A stretch of DNA of 64,000 nucleotides from Hymenobacter plasmatis (GTDB lineage Bacteria; Bacteroidota; Bacteroidia; Cytophagales; Hymenobacteraceae): the NCBI RefSeq assembly GCF_020711255.1, contig NZ_JAJFAW010000014.1, positions 62,001 through 126,000 of the forward strand, written 5' to 3'. Position 1 is the first letter of the stretch. Each line of letters starts with the position of its first letter. The position numbers and the translations under genes were made by a program. Below, one piece after another: positions 27,735 to 36,870 of the stretch. The notes beneath the pieces are model-generated. The model was not told the DNA's origin. It did no database searches and worked only from the letters and a program-made list of their open reading frames with translations.

Positions 27735-28109
27735 TTACCACTTCTTAAAGATGACGTACACGGCGGCCACCAGCAGCGCAAAGCCCACCACGTGGTTCCA
27801 GCCCAATTTATCGGTTTTGAAGATGAAGACGGCGCACAGCGTAAACACCGTGAGGGTGACAACTTCCTGAATCACCTTGAGCTGAAATAAGCTGAACGGC
27901 CCGCCATTTTCTACAAACCCCAGCCGGTTGGCCGGCACCTGAAAGATGTACTCGAACAGCGCCAGGCCCCAGCTTATCATGATTACGCCAAACAGCCCCA
28001 TTTTGGCAAACCAGGCCATTTTCTTGAACAAGTGCAGATGCCCGTACCAGGCAAACGTCATGAATAGGTTGGAAAGGGTGAGGAGCAGGATGGAGTAAAC
28101 ACCTTTCAT
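27735..28109 (-). CDS. DUF486 / DMT-family small membrane protein
   Basis: 124 residues from ATG 28109 (MKGVYSILLLTLSNLFMTFAW); the frame extends 23 codons further but that part is hydrophilic and unlikely. Four hydrophobic segments and motifs such as FMTFAWYGHL, SWGLALFEYIFQVPANRLG and FSLFQLKVIQEV match the DUF486 family, which belongs to the drug/metabolite transporter superfamily. The length fits the family's ~110-120 residues. Function in the family is not established. It is divergent from the Kir channel gene. Confidence 0.9.
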   Translation of the reverse strand: MKGVYSILLLTLSNLFMTFAWYGHLHLFKKMAWFAKMGLFGVIMISWGLALFEYIFQVPANRLGFVENGGPFSLFQLKVIQEVVTLTVFTLCAVFIFKTDKLGWNHVVGFALLVAAVYVIFKKW

Positions 28110-28294
28110 GGGAGGAAACCGGACAATTTGCGGAGCTGGAGTGGATGGTTCAAAACAGACAAAGCAGGACTCGGCCATCCTTGTTATAGTTTCGGCCGTG
28201 GGTTCTCTGCTGCCGATGCCAAACGGTAGCCGGGCCCTGCAAGTTGGGCCGGAATTAGCTCAACCGCTCGTTTTTAGTTTTCAGCAGTACCCCT

Positions 28295-29209
28295 ATGGCA
28301 ACCCTCGACCCCGGCATTGGCGAAAAATTCTCGCGGCGCACCAAGCGGGCCATCAACCACGACGGTTCGTTCAACGTGCGGCGGCGCGGCGGCCCCCACC
28401 GCTTCGACGCTTACCAGTGGCTTGTGCAGATGGATTGGTGGCCATTTATCGGCGTAGTGGTGGCGTTTTTCGGCGTGCTCAATGCCATTTTTGCCGCTGC
28501 CTACCTGCTGCTGGGGCTGGAAAACCTGCCCGGGGTAACGGCGCCCCGCGGCGTGTGGCAGGATTTTCTAAGCGCCTTATTTTTCTCTATCCAAACCTTC
28601 ACGTCGGTGGGCTACGGCCACGTGTACCCGGGCAGCAATGGCGCCGGACTGGTGTCCAGCCTGGAGGCGCTGGTGGGCGTGCTCACCTTTGCCCTGGCCA
28701 CGGGCTTGCTATACGGGCGGTTTTCGCGGCCCACGGCACGCATTCATTTCAGCCGCACGGCCATCATCAGCCGCCGCCCCGACGGCACGCCCAGCCTGCA
28801 GTTCCGCATCGCCAACCAGCGCTCCAACATCCTGATTGACTTGCAGGCCCGCGTGCTGGTCAAAACCATTGAGCCGGGCACCAGCAACCAGAAGTATGCT
28901 TTTCTGCCGCTGGAGCGCGATACCGTGAATTTCTTCCCGCTCAGCTGGACGATAGTGCACGACATTACGCCGGAAAGCCCGCTGTACGGCTATGGGCCGG
29001 AAGATTATCAAGCCCAGGACGTGGAGATTATCATCCAGCTGAAGGGCTACGACGACACCTTTGCCCAGGATGTGCACGCCCGCAACTCCTACACCCACGA
29101 GGAAATCGAGTGGCACCGTCGCTTCATCCGCGCCTACGAAGTGGACGATGACGGCATCGCCGTTATCGACCTGGACCAGCTGCACCGCACCGAGCCGCTG
29201 GAGGATTAA
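28295..29209 (+). CDS. KirBac-type inward-rectifier potassium channel
   Basis: 304 residues. An N-terminal slide-helix region (GEKFSRRTKRAINHDGSF, NVRRRGG) is followed by TM1 (~48-74), a pore helix with selectivity filter TSVGYGH near 102-108, TM2 (~118-145), and a C-terminal cytoplasmic immunoglobulin-like domain (~150-304) with typical Kir strands. The order and length fit prokaryotic Kir channels. His replaces the Asp or Glu that often follows GYG in KirBac proteins. It forms K+-selective tetramers in the inner membrane by family knowledge; the physiological role in bacteria is poorly known. A TTGAGCT motif (near 28254) lies in the divergent promoter region, and an inverted-repeat element starts 18 bp after the stop. 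Confidence 0.9.
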   Translation: MATLDPGIGEKFSRRTKRAINHDGSFNVRRRGGPHRFDAYQWLVQMDWWPFIGVVVAFFGVLNAIFAAAYLLLGLENLPGVTAPRGVWQDFLSALFFSIQTFTSVGYGHVYPGSNGAGLVSSLEALVGVLTFALATGLLYGRFSRPTARIHFSRTAIISRRPDGTPSLQFRIANQRSNILIDLQARVLVKTIEPGTSNQKYAFLPLERDTVNFFPLSWTIVHDITPESPLYGYGPEDYQAQDVEIIIQLKGYDDTFAQDVHARNSYTHEEIEWHRRFIRAYEVDDDGIAVIDLDQLHRTEPLED

Positions 29210-29227
29210 TTGGGCTAGAAAACAAAA

Positions 29228-29390
29228 CTCCCCTCCTTGGTAAGAAGGGGACGCTCAACTGCTAAGTTGAGCTGGGGTGGTTGCGGGCGTTGAACGACAC
29301 CCGAACGATGCTGGTGCGAAACGTTCAACGCCCGCAACCACCCCCGTTTCAGCTGGCGCTGAAACATCCCCTCCTTGGTAAGGAGGGGAG
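29228..29390. repeat. Long inverted-repeat element, CTCCCCTCCTTGG family (copy 2)
   Basis: Same design as 9830-9991: palindromic arm tips, a short internal hairpin in each arm (29253-29272, stem GCTCAACT; 29346-29365, stem GTTTCAGC), then GGGGTGGTTGCGGGCGTT and its complement. It lies between the convergent Kir and phospholipase C-like genes. The hairpin sequences differ from copy 1 while pairing is kept. Confidence 0.85.
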
Positions 29391-29406
29391 TGATGTTTGG
29401 CTTTCC

Positions 29407-30390
29407 TTATTCGTCGTGTCCGGGCACACTCACTACCGGCGCGGCTGCTGCTTCCTTAGCTTCGCGTTCGAGGCGTAGCTTCTCAGTTTCGGAAGGGGTG
29501 CGGGGTAGCTTGCTCAAATCGGGCGAACCGGCATCGACCCAGCAGGTGTACCAGAAGTTGCCGATGAGAGCCGCGGCGTAGCGCATCTGGCGCTCTACCT
29601 GGCCGTTGAGCCGGGCATGGTAGGCTTTGCTGAACTCGCGCGAATACGTGCGTACGGTTTGGGTGCCGCGCTGCTCGTAGCCGTATTTGCGGTCTTCGGG
29701 AAATTGAGCCGTCAGCTCTTTTTCGAAGCGAAACACCGAGTCCACGGCGGCGTGCGAGCGGATTACGGCGGCCCAAATGGCGTCGGTGGGCTTTTCCAGG
29801 TACTGCGCCTTGCCGCTGAACAGGTCGTAGTCGGTGCTCAGCAGCTCGGGCAGGCGCGACTCCCACAGGCCGTGAATGCCACGCTGGTTGGTGAGCTGGC
29901 CGTTGTAGTTTTTGGTGGTGTGCAGCGGCACGCAGGCATCGGCAATGTAGTGGCCCAGGTCGGCGGAGAGGTGCAGGATGCGGTCGGTGTCGCGGGCCTG
30001 GAAGGCGGCGGTGAGCTGGTTTTTCATCGTCACCACGTTCCAGGGCACGATGCCGTGGAGCAGCAGGGAATCTTCGCCGTAGCGGGCCACGGCATCGGCG
30101 TAGCGGCGGGGCATTTTGTAGGCGGCGCTGTCGCCGTAGCGGTCCACGTCGAGGAAGTGCTTTGGGGCCTCGGTGGGCACCACCATGCGGCGCGAGTCGG
30201 GCCGGGTGGCGTTGGTGGTCAGGTAGTCAATGTTGGCCTTGTAGAAGCCCACCATGGCGGGCGGCAGCGTGTACACGGCCAGGCGGTTGAGCAGCCGGTG
30301 GCCAAAAAAGCCCCAGGCCTGCGCCCGATGATAAAAGAAGAGCAGGGGTAGACAAACCAGAAGGAGTAGAGCAGGTTTTTTCACGGGCAA
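29407..30390 (-). CDS. Zinc-dependent phospholipase C / S1-P1 nuclease-fold protein
   Basis: 327 residues. The signal peptide ends in RAQA, so the mature protein would begin WGFFGHR; an N-terminal Trp whose backbone binds zinc is the hallmark of the PLC/S1-P1 fold. Further likely zinc ligands are in KHFLDVDRYGD and HLSADLGHYIADACVPLH (HxxxD-type). Length and motif order fit a periplasmic zinc-dependent phospholipase C-like hydrolase. Whether it acts on phospholipids or nucleic acids is not decidable here. The C-terminal ~20 residues are charged and Ala-rich. An inverted-repeat element lies just beyond its 3' end. Confidence 0.8.
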   Translation of the reverse strand: MPVKKPALLLLVCLPLLFFYHRAQAWGFFGHRLLNRLAVYTLPPAMVGFYKANIDYLTTNATRPDSRRMVVPTEAPKHFLDVDRYGDSAAYKMPRRYADAVARYGEDSLLLHGIVPWNVVTMKNQLTAAFQARDTDRILHLSADLGHYIADACVPLHTTKNYNGQLTNQRGIHGLWESRLPELLSTDYDLFSGKAQYLEKPTDAIWAAVIRSHAAVDSVFRFEKELTAQFPEDRKYGYEQRGTQTVRTYSREFSKAYHARLNGQVERQMRYAAALIGNFWYTCWVDAGSPDLSKLPRTPSETEKLRLEREAKEAAAAPVVSVPGHDE

Positions 30391-30453
30391 AAGGTACGGG
30401 AACCGTCTTTTATCCGAAGCACAATTGAGCTAAAACCCCTTGCCCCATAAATA

Positions 30454-30486
30454 AAAAACACCCCTGGCGCTAAGCCAAGGGTGTTC
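30454..30486 (-). terminator. Terminator of the SusC/SusD operon
   Basis: Read on the minus strand, the hairpin ACACCCTTGGC-TTAG-CGCCAGGGGTGT is followed by a run of T. It lies 24 bp beyond the stop of the last operon gene. A TTGAGCT motif sits on either side (near 30426 and 30504). Confidence 0.85.
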
Positions 30487-30509
30487 TTGATAGTTATGGG
30501 CAAGTTGAG

Positions 30510-31097
30510 CTAATCTACCACCCGCACGCGGACGGCGGTAGACACCAGCTGCCGGCCGTCTTCCAGGGTAATGAGGAAGTAGAAGGGAAGCTGGTTGGGG
30601 TTTTGGGCGTTGAAGGCAGCGGTTGGCGCCACCACGGCCGGCTGGCCGGCGGCGGCGGCGCCAACGCGGGTGCGGTAGGTGGTGTACTGGCTCAGGCTCG
30701 AAGTAAACGTAATCTGGTTGGTGCCATTGCCGGGGATGGGCACTAGTTTTTTGCCCGTTACGTCGTAGTTGTAAGACAAGGACTCCGCCCCGGTCATGTT
30801 GGCCAGGCCGGCCGTGCCGGTGGTGATGCGGCTGATTTCTTTAATCTTGCCCTTGTCGGATGGGATTTGCAGGATGATGGTGAAGGGCCCCGTGTTTCCG
30901 GCGGCGTCCTTCTTGCTCACCGAAGCCGTGACGATGGGGAACCGCTCGAAAAACTCCTGGTTGGGCACCGTGATGGGGATTTCGGCTACGCTGTCTTGCA
31001 GGGGCGAGAGGCTTTTGTCGTCATACTCCTTTTTGCAGGAGAACACTCCCACCGAAAGCAGGCCGAGCAGGATGAATTGGGCGAGTTGCTTTTTCAT
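30510..31097 (-). CDS. SusC/D-operon lipoprotein of unknown function
   Basis: 195 residues with a lipoprotein signal peptide (FILLGLLSVGVFSCKK, lipobox GVFSC). The rest is beta-rich, with FTIILQIPSDKGKIKEISRI resembling the small beta-sandwich surface lipoproteins that accompany SusCD pairs. It is the last gene of the susC-susD unit (39 bp after susD), suggesting a role in binding the same ligand. No enzyme motif is seen. Its stop codon TAG lies inside a TTAGCTCAA motif. Confidence 0.8.
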   Translation of the reverse strand: MKKQLAQFILLGLLSVGVFSCKKEYDDKSLSPLQDSVAEIPITVPNQEFFERFPIVTASVSKKDAAGNTGPFTIILQIPSDKGKIKEISRITTGTAGLANMTGAESLSYNYDVTGKKLVPIPGNGTNQITFTSSLSQYTTYRTRVGAAAAGQPAVVAPTAAFNAQNPNQLPFYFLITLEDGRQLVSTAVRVRVVD

Positions 31098-31136
31098 GAT
31101 AATGAGTCGAAAGACGTGAGGAAAGCAGGTCCGGCC

Positions 31137-32660
31137 TTATTCGGCCCACCACACTTTCACCGTGGTCAGGGGCTGGGGAGTGGGGATGTTCTGGGCATTG
31201 GAGGTAATCTCCACGTTTGGATAATAGAACCGGCTGGGGATGGCGGTGGGGCTTTCGGAGCTGGGGTTGGTGGAGAGGGCCAGCCGCGGGAAGCCCGTGC
31301 GGCGGTAGTCGTTGTAGGCCTCGTAGCCATTGCCAACCCAGGCTATCCACTTCTGGGTGATAATCTGGTTGAGCCGGTGCTCGGTGGTGCCCGATAAGGT
31401 CACCACCTTGGGGTTGGCCGCGAAATATGCCGTGATGTCGGTGGCCGAAACGCCCGCCTTGGTCATCGAGGCCCGAATGCCTTCCTGAAACAGCGTTTGC
31501 GCCGTTTGGCCCGTTACGGTTACGCCGGGCAGGGTCAGCACCGACTCGGCCAGGATGAAGGCCCGCTGGAAGTTGGTAACCAGCCGGATGGGCGCTTCGC
31601 CGCTGGTGCCGATGGTGTAAACGCCGTAGCGCGAGCGGCTGGATATCACGGGCGTAGCGGCCGTGCCGCCGTTGTCGTAGCCCGTAAACTTGCCGAAATC
31701 GGTGTTCGTAGCCGCTGCGTTGCCCGGCGTGGCCGTGAAATACCTGGGAAGCCGCGGGTCCTTCAGCAGGTTGAGCGTATCGAGAAAGCGCTGGCTCAGC
31801 ATCTGGTCATCGGGGCGGTTCACGTAGTTGTAGGCGTATATGGGATTTTGGTTGCCCACGGCCGTGCCGAAGGGTACCTCAAAGTCCTCGCTGTTGTCGG
31901 CGATGTACGCTGTGGGCGTTTTGGCCAGCACTTCCTTGATGACGGTGGTTGCCAGGGCCGGCTCCTTCTTGCTGATGGTGTTGGCAAACTTGAGCAGCAG
32001 CGTGTTGCCAAACTTCTTCCACTTGGCCAGGTCGCCTTTGTACACCAGGTCGTCGCCGGCGCCGGGCTTCAGCGTGCTGGTCTTGTCCACATCGGCCAGG
32101 CCTTCGCGCACCAAATCGAACAGGCTCTGAATGCCCAGCGCGGTGTTGCCTTTGTAGATGTCTTCCTGCTTGTCGAAGCGCGGCTGCAGGTTGGGGGTTT
32201 CCAGGTTGCCCTGCAGGGCCTGCGAGTAGGGAATGTCGCCCCACAGGTCGGTGAGCACGGCGTAGTTGTAGGCCTTCAGCATCTTGGACACGCCGGCGTA
32301 GGCCGGGCTGGTGGCCTGCGTCGAGTTGATGATTTGCTGCAGGTTAATCAGCGTGCCCCCGTAGAACTCGTTGTTCCACTGGTTGTCGAAGCCGCCCCGA
32401 ATCTGGTACGTGTCGTAGGTGCGGGGCTGGTTGAGGATGCCGGCCGTGTGCTGCACAAACAGCTCGGCCACCCGGCCCACCTCGTTGCCAATGGCAAAGC
32501 CCGTGGTGGCCTCAGCCCCCGTGAGCAGCACCGTGGGCGGTACATTCTGGGGCGAGTTGGGGTTGTTGTTGACATCCAGAAAGTCGTTCTTGTTGCAACT
32601 GCCCACTGCCAGGGCAACCGCGAGCACCTGAGCACAGCGAAATAGCGTCATGGATTTCAT
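31137..32660 (-). CDS. SusD/RagB-like nutrient-binding outer-membrane lipoprotein
   Basis: 507 residues. The lipobox is AVGSC near residue 22, followed by NKNDFLDVNNNPNSPQNVPP, the typical N-terminus of the SusD-like_2 branch. TPR-rich helical regions follow (for example YAGVSKMLKAYNYAVLTDLW, GDIPYSQAL). The product caps the SusC transporter at the cell surface and binds its ligand. The gene starts 21 bp after susC and is almost certainly cotranscribed. The ligand is not predictable: no glycosidase or peptidase is linked. Confidence 0.93.
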   Translation of the reverse strand: MKSMTLFRCAQVLAVALAVGSCNKNDFLDVNNNPNSPQNVPPTVLLTGAEATTGFAIGNEVGRVAELFVQHTAGILNQPRTYDTYQIRGGFDNQWNNEFYGGTLINLQQIINSTQATSPAYAGVSKMLKAYNYAVLTDLWGDIPYSQALQGNLETPNLQPRFDKQEDIYKGNTALGIQSLFDLVREGLADVDKTSTLKPGAGDDLVYKGDLAKWKKFGNTLLLKFANTISKKEPALATTVIKEVLAKTPTAYIADNSEDFEVPFGTAVGNQNPIYAYNYVNRPDDQMLSQRFLDTLNLLKDPRLPRYFTATPGNAAATNTDFGKFTGYDNGGTAATPVISSRSRYGVYTIGTSGEAPIRLVTNFQRAFILAESVLTLPGVTVTGQTAQTLFQEGIRASMTKAGVSATDITAYFAANPKVVTLSGTTEHRLNQIITQKWIAWVGNGYEAYNDYRRTGFPRLALSTNPSSESPTAIPSRFYYPNVEITSNAQNIPTPQPLTTVKVWWAE

Positions 32661-32681
32661 GTCGGAATCGGTCGAAACCGC

Positions 32682-35600
32682 TTAAAAAGTAAAACGGATG
32701 TTGGCGCCGTACGTGCGGGCGTTGGGCGGGCCCTGCAGGTCGAGCCCGCGGATGTTGCCGGCGCCCTGGGTGTTCAGCTCGGGGTCGAAGTTGGCGTTGG
32801 GCGCGTAGAAGAACAGGTTGCGGCCCGAGAGCGAGAAGTTCACCTGGCCAAAGGGCAGGTTGCCCAGCGCCGTCTTGGGCACGGTGTAGCCCACCGATAC
32901 TTCGCGCAGGCGGTACACGGTGGCGTCGTACACGTTCAGGTCGCTTTGCAGGCCAAACGCCGCCCAGTAAGTCTGAGCGTCTACCTCGATGTTGTTGGGC
33001 CGGAACGTGCCGTCCGAATTGCGAATCACGCCCGGAATCACGCGGGGCAGCTCCCGGTCGTGGCCGGTTTCCTCGAGCGCGCCGTTGGACCGGTAAAAGC
33101 CGTTGGTGAAGGAGAGGATATCGCCGCCCTGGCGGGTGTCCACCACAAACGAGAGGTTGATGCCGCGGTACGTGAGGTTGTTGGTGAGGCCGCCCTGCCA
33201 GCGCTGGTTGGGGTTGGCAATAATGGAGTTCGGGATATCGGCCTCAAACACACCCGTGCGCGGGTCGATGATGTACTGGCCGTCGGGGCTGCGCGACTTC
33301 TTGCCGCCCACAATCACGCCGTAGGGCTGGCCCACCACAATAAACGGCAGGCTGCCAATGAAGCCCGAGCCGGTGATACGGGCCCGCTCCACGCCCTCGG
33401 CAATGGACACCACCTTGTTGCGGTTGGCCGTGTAGTTGGCCGTGATGTCCCAGCGGAAGTTGTCGGTGCGCACCGGCGTGACGGTCATCAGGCCTTCGAT
33501 GCCCTTGTTGTCGAGCCGGCCCACGTTGGCGTAGCGTTGCGTAAAGCCGGTGCTACCCGGCGTGGTGATGGGCACAATCTGGTTGCTGCTGACGGTCTTG
33601 TAGGCCGTCAGGTCAAACGTGAGACGGTTTTGGAAGAAGCCCAGGTTCAGGCCCGCTTCCACCGACTTGGTAAATTCCGGCTCCAGGTTCGGGTTGCCCA
33701 GCGTTTGGCTGATGCGGAAGCCGCCGCCGCCGTTCAGTGGGAACGTGAGGCCGGCCACGTTGTTGCCCTGCACGATGACGCTGTAGGGCGTGGTCAGCGA
33801 ATACGGGTCGGCGTCGCGGCCTACGCGGGCCACGTTGCCGCGAATCTTGCCATAAGAGAGAATCGACGAGTTGAGCTTGAGCGCATCGGTGAACACCAGC
33901 CCCAGCGTGGCCGAAGGGAAGAAGTAGGAGTTCTTGTTCTTCGGCAGGGTTGAGGTTTGGTCGATTCGGCCCGTCACGTCCACAAACAGATAGTCGTTGA
34001 AGGCCAAAGACAGTTGGCTGTAGTAGCCCAGCAGCCGCCGCACCTCCGACCGCTCGCCGGTGCCGTTCGAGAAAACGCCGCCCACCGAGGCATTTGTAAA
34101 GCCCGGCACCAGCACGTTGTCGGCCTGCGAAGAAATGCTCTGGAAGCGCCGCTGGTTGACGTTTTGGCCCAGGAGCAGGGTGGCGTTCAGGCCCGGCCGC
34201 AGCACGTTGTCGCGCTTCAGGGTCACGAGCAGGTCGCCGTTGAGCTCACTACGGAAAATGTTTTGGTCCAGAATCTGGCCCGAGGGCACACGGGCGGCCC
34301 CCACGGAGTAAATCTGCTTGCGCCGGTCGGTGTAGGTGTCGTAGCCCAGGCGGTAGGCCACGTTCAGCCAGGGGGCCACGTCGTAGCTCAGGTTACCCAC
34401 GTTGATAAAGCGCGTGAGGTCGCTGGTGGTGGGGTTGTTGCGCAGGTTCCAGTAGGGGTTGTCGGAACCGCCGAAGAAGACGCTGCGGCCCGTGACGGGG
34501 TCCGTGTTGGGGAAGCCCTGCAGGTCGTAGCTGCGCGGCACACTGGGCAGCTGGCCAAACGCGCTGCTGCCGTTGCCCACGGGCGCGCCCAACTGGTTCG
34601 ACAAAACCATGTTCACCGAGCCCCCGGCCTTCAGCTTATTAATCAGGGTGGTATTGCCGCCCAGCTGCACGTTGGTGCGCTTCAGGTTGGCAAATTCCGT
34701 GATGCCGACCTGGTTGGTGTTGTTGATGTTCAGGCTGAAGTTCTGGTCCTTATTGCCGCCGGCGATGTTGGCCCCGTTCGATAGGATGTGGCCCGTCCGG
34801 AAGAAGTTCTTGATGTTGTTTGGGTAGGCCTTGTATTCCACCGGCGTGCCATCGGGCAGCTTCAGCACGCCAATGCCGTTGGCCGCCGTGGCCGGAGTGC
34901 CGAACCGCGGCCCCCACGATGCCTGCGAACCGGTGTTGATGTTACCACCCGTGGTGATGAGCACCCCGCCGGTGCCCTGGCCGTAGTCGTTCTGGAAGTC
35001 CTGCAGCCCGTACACTTTCTGGATGCTGTAGTCCGACGTCACCGTTACCTCGAGCTTCTTGTTCACGTTGCGGCCCGACTTGGTGGTAATGATAACCGCC
35101 CCCGACGCCGCGCGCGACCCATATAGGGCCGCCGCGGCGGGCCCTTTCAGGATGCTGATGCTCTCCACGTTGTTGGGGTCAATGTCGAGCGCGCGGTTGG
35201 AGCTTTGCGCGGCGCCGAGCGTGCCCAGCGTGGTGCCGTTCGTCACGTCCAGCGAGTTGCTGATGGGGATGCCGTCCACGATAAACAGGGGCTGGTTGTT
35301 GCCCTGCAGCGAGGTAATGCCCCGGATGTTGATGTTGGTGGAGGAGCCCGGAAGGCCGCTGGCACTGGTGATGTTGACGCCAGAAACCCGGCCCTGCAGC
35401 GTGTTGAGCACGTTGGGTTCCGATTTCTGGGCCAGGTCTTCGCCTTTTACCTGCTGCTGCGTTGTATTCACCGAGCGCACGTCGCGCTCAATGCCCAGGG
35501 CCGTCACCACCACCTCGTTGAGCTGCTTCACGTCGCTGGCCAGCGCTACGTTGTAGGTGTTATCCGTGCCGATGGGCTGCTCCACGGTGGCGTACCCAAT

Positions 35601-35828
35601 GGAGCTGAAGCTAAGCGTGCCCCCGCTGGCCGGTACGCTGAGCGTAAACGAGCCGTCCGGACCGGTCGAGGTGCCCACGGTAGAGCCTTTCAGTAGCACC
35701 GTCACGCCCGGCAGCCCTTCACTCGTTTGCTTGTCCGTGACCCGCCCGGTAATCTGTCGGTTCTGCGCCCAGGCAACCTGGAGCGCATTGAGCAAAATAA
35801 ATAAGCCCAACAGTAGCATTTTTTTCAT
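32682..35828 (-). CDS. SusC/RagA-family TonB-dependent outer-membrane transporter
   Basis: 1048 residues. Signal peptide (LLLGLFILLNALQVAWAQ), a carboxypeptidase-D regulatory-like domain (~23-105, ITGRVTDKQTSEGLPGVTVL), a TonB-box-like segment (LNEVVVTALGI near 105-115), plug (~125-235, including FIVDGIPISN), then a 22-strand-type barrel ending in F (GANIRFTF). It imports the ligand captured by the SusD partner, powered by TonB. The first gene of a three-gene operon; no anti-sigma or ECF sigma gene is adjacent, so regulation is not apparent. Confidence 0.95.
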   Translation of the reverse strand: MKKMLLLGLFILLNALQVAWAQNRQITGRVTDKQTSEGLPGVTVLLKGSTVGTSTGPDGSFTLSVPASGGTLSFSSIGYATVEQPIGTDNTYNVALASDVKQLNEVVVTALGIERDVRSVNTTQQQVKGEDLAQKSEPNVLNTLQGRVSGVNITSASGLPGSSTNINIRGITSLQGNNQPLFIVDGIPISNSLDVTNGTTLGTLGAAQSSNRALDIDPNNVESISILKGPAAAALYGSRAASGAVIITTKSGRNVNKKLEVTVTSDYSIQKVYGLQDFQNDYGQGTGGVLITTGGNINTGSQASWGPRFGTPATAANGIGVLKLPDGTPVEYKAYPNNIKNFFRTGHILSNGANIAGGNKDQNFSLNINNTNQVGITEFANLKRTNVQLGGNTTLINKLKAGGSVNMVLSNQLGAPVGNGSSAFGQLPSVPRSYDLQGFPNTDPVTGRSVFFGGSDNPYWNLRNNPTTSDLTRFINVGNLSYDVAPWLNVAYRLGYDTYTDRRKQIYSVGAARVPSGQILDQNIFRSELNGDLLVTLKRDNVLRPGLNATLLLGQNVNQRRFQSISSQADNVLVPGFTNASVGGVFSNGTGERSEVRRLLGYYSQLSLAFNDYLFVDVTGRIDQTSTLPKNKNSYFFPSATLGLVFTDALKLNSSILSYGKIRGNVARVGRDADPYSLTTPYSVIVQGNNVAGLTFPLNGGGGFRISQTLGNPNLEPEFTKSVEAGLNLGFFQNRLTFDLTAYKTVSSNQIVPITTPGSTGFTQRYANVGRLDNKGIEGLMTVTPVRTDNFRWDITANYTANRNKVVSIAEGVERARITGSGFIGSLPFIVVGQPYGVIVGGKKSRSPDGQYIIDPRTGVFEADIPNSIIANPNQRWQGGLTNNLTYRGINLSFVVDTRQGGDILSFTNGFYRSNGALEETGHDRELPRVIPGVIRNSDGTFRPNNIEVDAQTYWAAFGLQSDLNVYDATVYRLREVSVGYTVPKTALGNLPFGQVNFSLSGRNLFFYAPNANFDPELNTQGAGNIRGLDLQGPPNARTYGANIRFTF

Positions 35829-36136
35829 AATGGCTGACTTTTATTGAGGAGGGAATCTGCAACAAATTACAAATCAGCGCGCCAAATAATATAGTATTGA
35901 CAAGACATTTTTGAATTATTAGCAGTAGTTGAGCTAAAAAAGTCGTCAGTTGTGCTGACCTACTGTTAACGGGTTGCTGGAAATCAGCTTCTTGATTTCA
36001 TGGAGAAAAATAAAGATTCTAATATTATTTAAGCGGCTGCAATGAGGAAAATTCAGGTCTACTAAAAGTCTGCTCAAGGTCTCAACCCACGGCAACCGCT
36101 ATCCAGCTACTAAAGAGGCGCAGGGTCCCGTAAAAG
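35829..36136. other. Intergenic region upstream of susC
   Basis: AT-rich leader expected to hold the susC promoter. A weak TAnnTTTG-like match (GTAATTTG on the minus strand) lies about 40 bp before the start, with one mismatch. A TTGAGCT motif is near 35927. No gene is seen. Confidence 0.4.
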
Positions 36137-36173
36137 CCGCGCCCCCGGCAGCTGGAGCTACCGGGGGCGCGGG
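36137..36173 (-). terminator. Terminator downstream of def
   Basis: CCGCGCCCCCGGCAGC paired with the complementary GCTACCGGGGGCGCGGG. Read on the minus strand it is followed by CTTTTAC, a weak T-tract. It lies about 64 bp after the def stop codon. Confidence 0.75.
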
Positions 36174-36236
36174 AGGGCGAAGGCTGGTCACGCTCAGAGA
36201 GCGGAACGGGCAGCCTTCAGGAGAAATTGAGCTGGT

Positions 36237-36845
36237 TTAGCGGCGCTTGCCTTCGCCGGCAAACTTCATGCGGTAGTCGTGCTTCACGTCGCCTTTGCTG
36301 ATGCGGGCGAGCTTGCCTTTCAGCAGCTGCTTTTTAAACGCCGACAGCTTGTCGGTGAACAGCACGCCTTCCAGGTGGTCGTACTCGTGCTGAATGATGC
36401 GGGCGGCCATGCCGGAAAAGGCTTCTTCGTGCACCTGGCGGTTTTCGTCTTCGTAGCGCAGCACGATGTCGGCGTGGCGGTTCACCAGCTCGCGCACCCC
36501 GGGGATGCTCAGGCAGCCCTCCTCAAAGCCCCACATCTCGCCGGTTTCGCTCACCATCACGGGGTTGATAAACGCGCGCTTGATGGGCGGCTCGGGCATT
36601 TCGCCTTCTTCCAGCTCGGCCAGGTCTTCTTCGTCCAGCTCCACCATCGGCCCCGAGTCCATCACAAACAGGCGCACGCCCTTGCCAATCTGGGGCGCGG
36701 CCAGGCCCACGCCGTGGGCGTAGTACATGGTCTCGTACATGTCGGCAATGAGCTGCTGCAGGTCGGCAGCGGCCAGGTCGGCCGCCAGGTTTTTGGCTTT
36801 GGTCTTCAGCACGGGGTCGCCAATGGCAACGATGGAGTAAATCAT
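36237..36845 (-). CDS. def: Peptide deformylase
   Basis: 202 residues. All three deformylase motifs are present: GVGLAAPQIG near 44-53, EEGCLSIPG near 106-114 and QHEYDHLEG near 149-157 (Cys and two His bind the metal, Glu is catalytic). It removes the formyl group from nascent proteins in the cytoplasm. An acidic insert (DEEDLAELEEGEMPEPP, ~75-91) is present, as in other Bacteroidota enzymes. It lies downstream of ruvX; the 155-bp gap holds an inverted repeat. The TTGAGCT motif occurs just after the stop (near 36226). Confidence 0.97.
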   Translation of the reverse strand: MIYSIVAIGDPVLKTKAKNLAADLAAADLQQLIADMYETMYYAHGVGLAAPQIGKGVRLFVMDSGPMVELDEEDLAELEEGEMPEPPIKRAFINPVMVSETGEMWGFEEGCLSIPGVRELVNRHADIVLRYEDENRQVHEEAFSGMAARIIQHEYDHLEGVLFTDKLSAFKKQLLKGKLARISKGDVKHDYRMKFAGEGKRR

Positions 36846-36870
36846 ATTGTAGTGGTCAATTTAAAATAGA

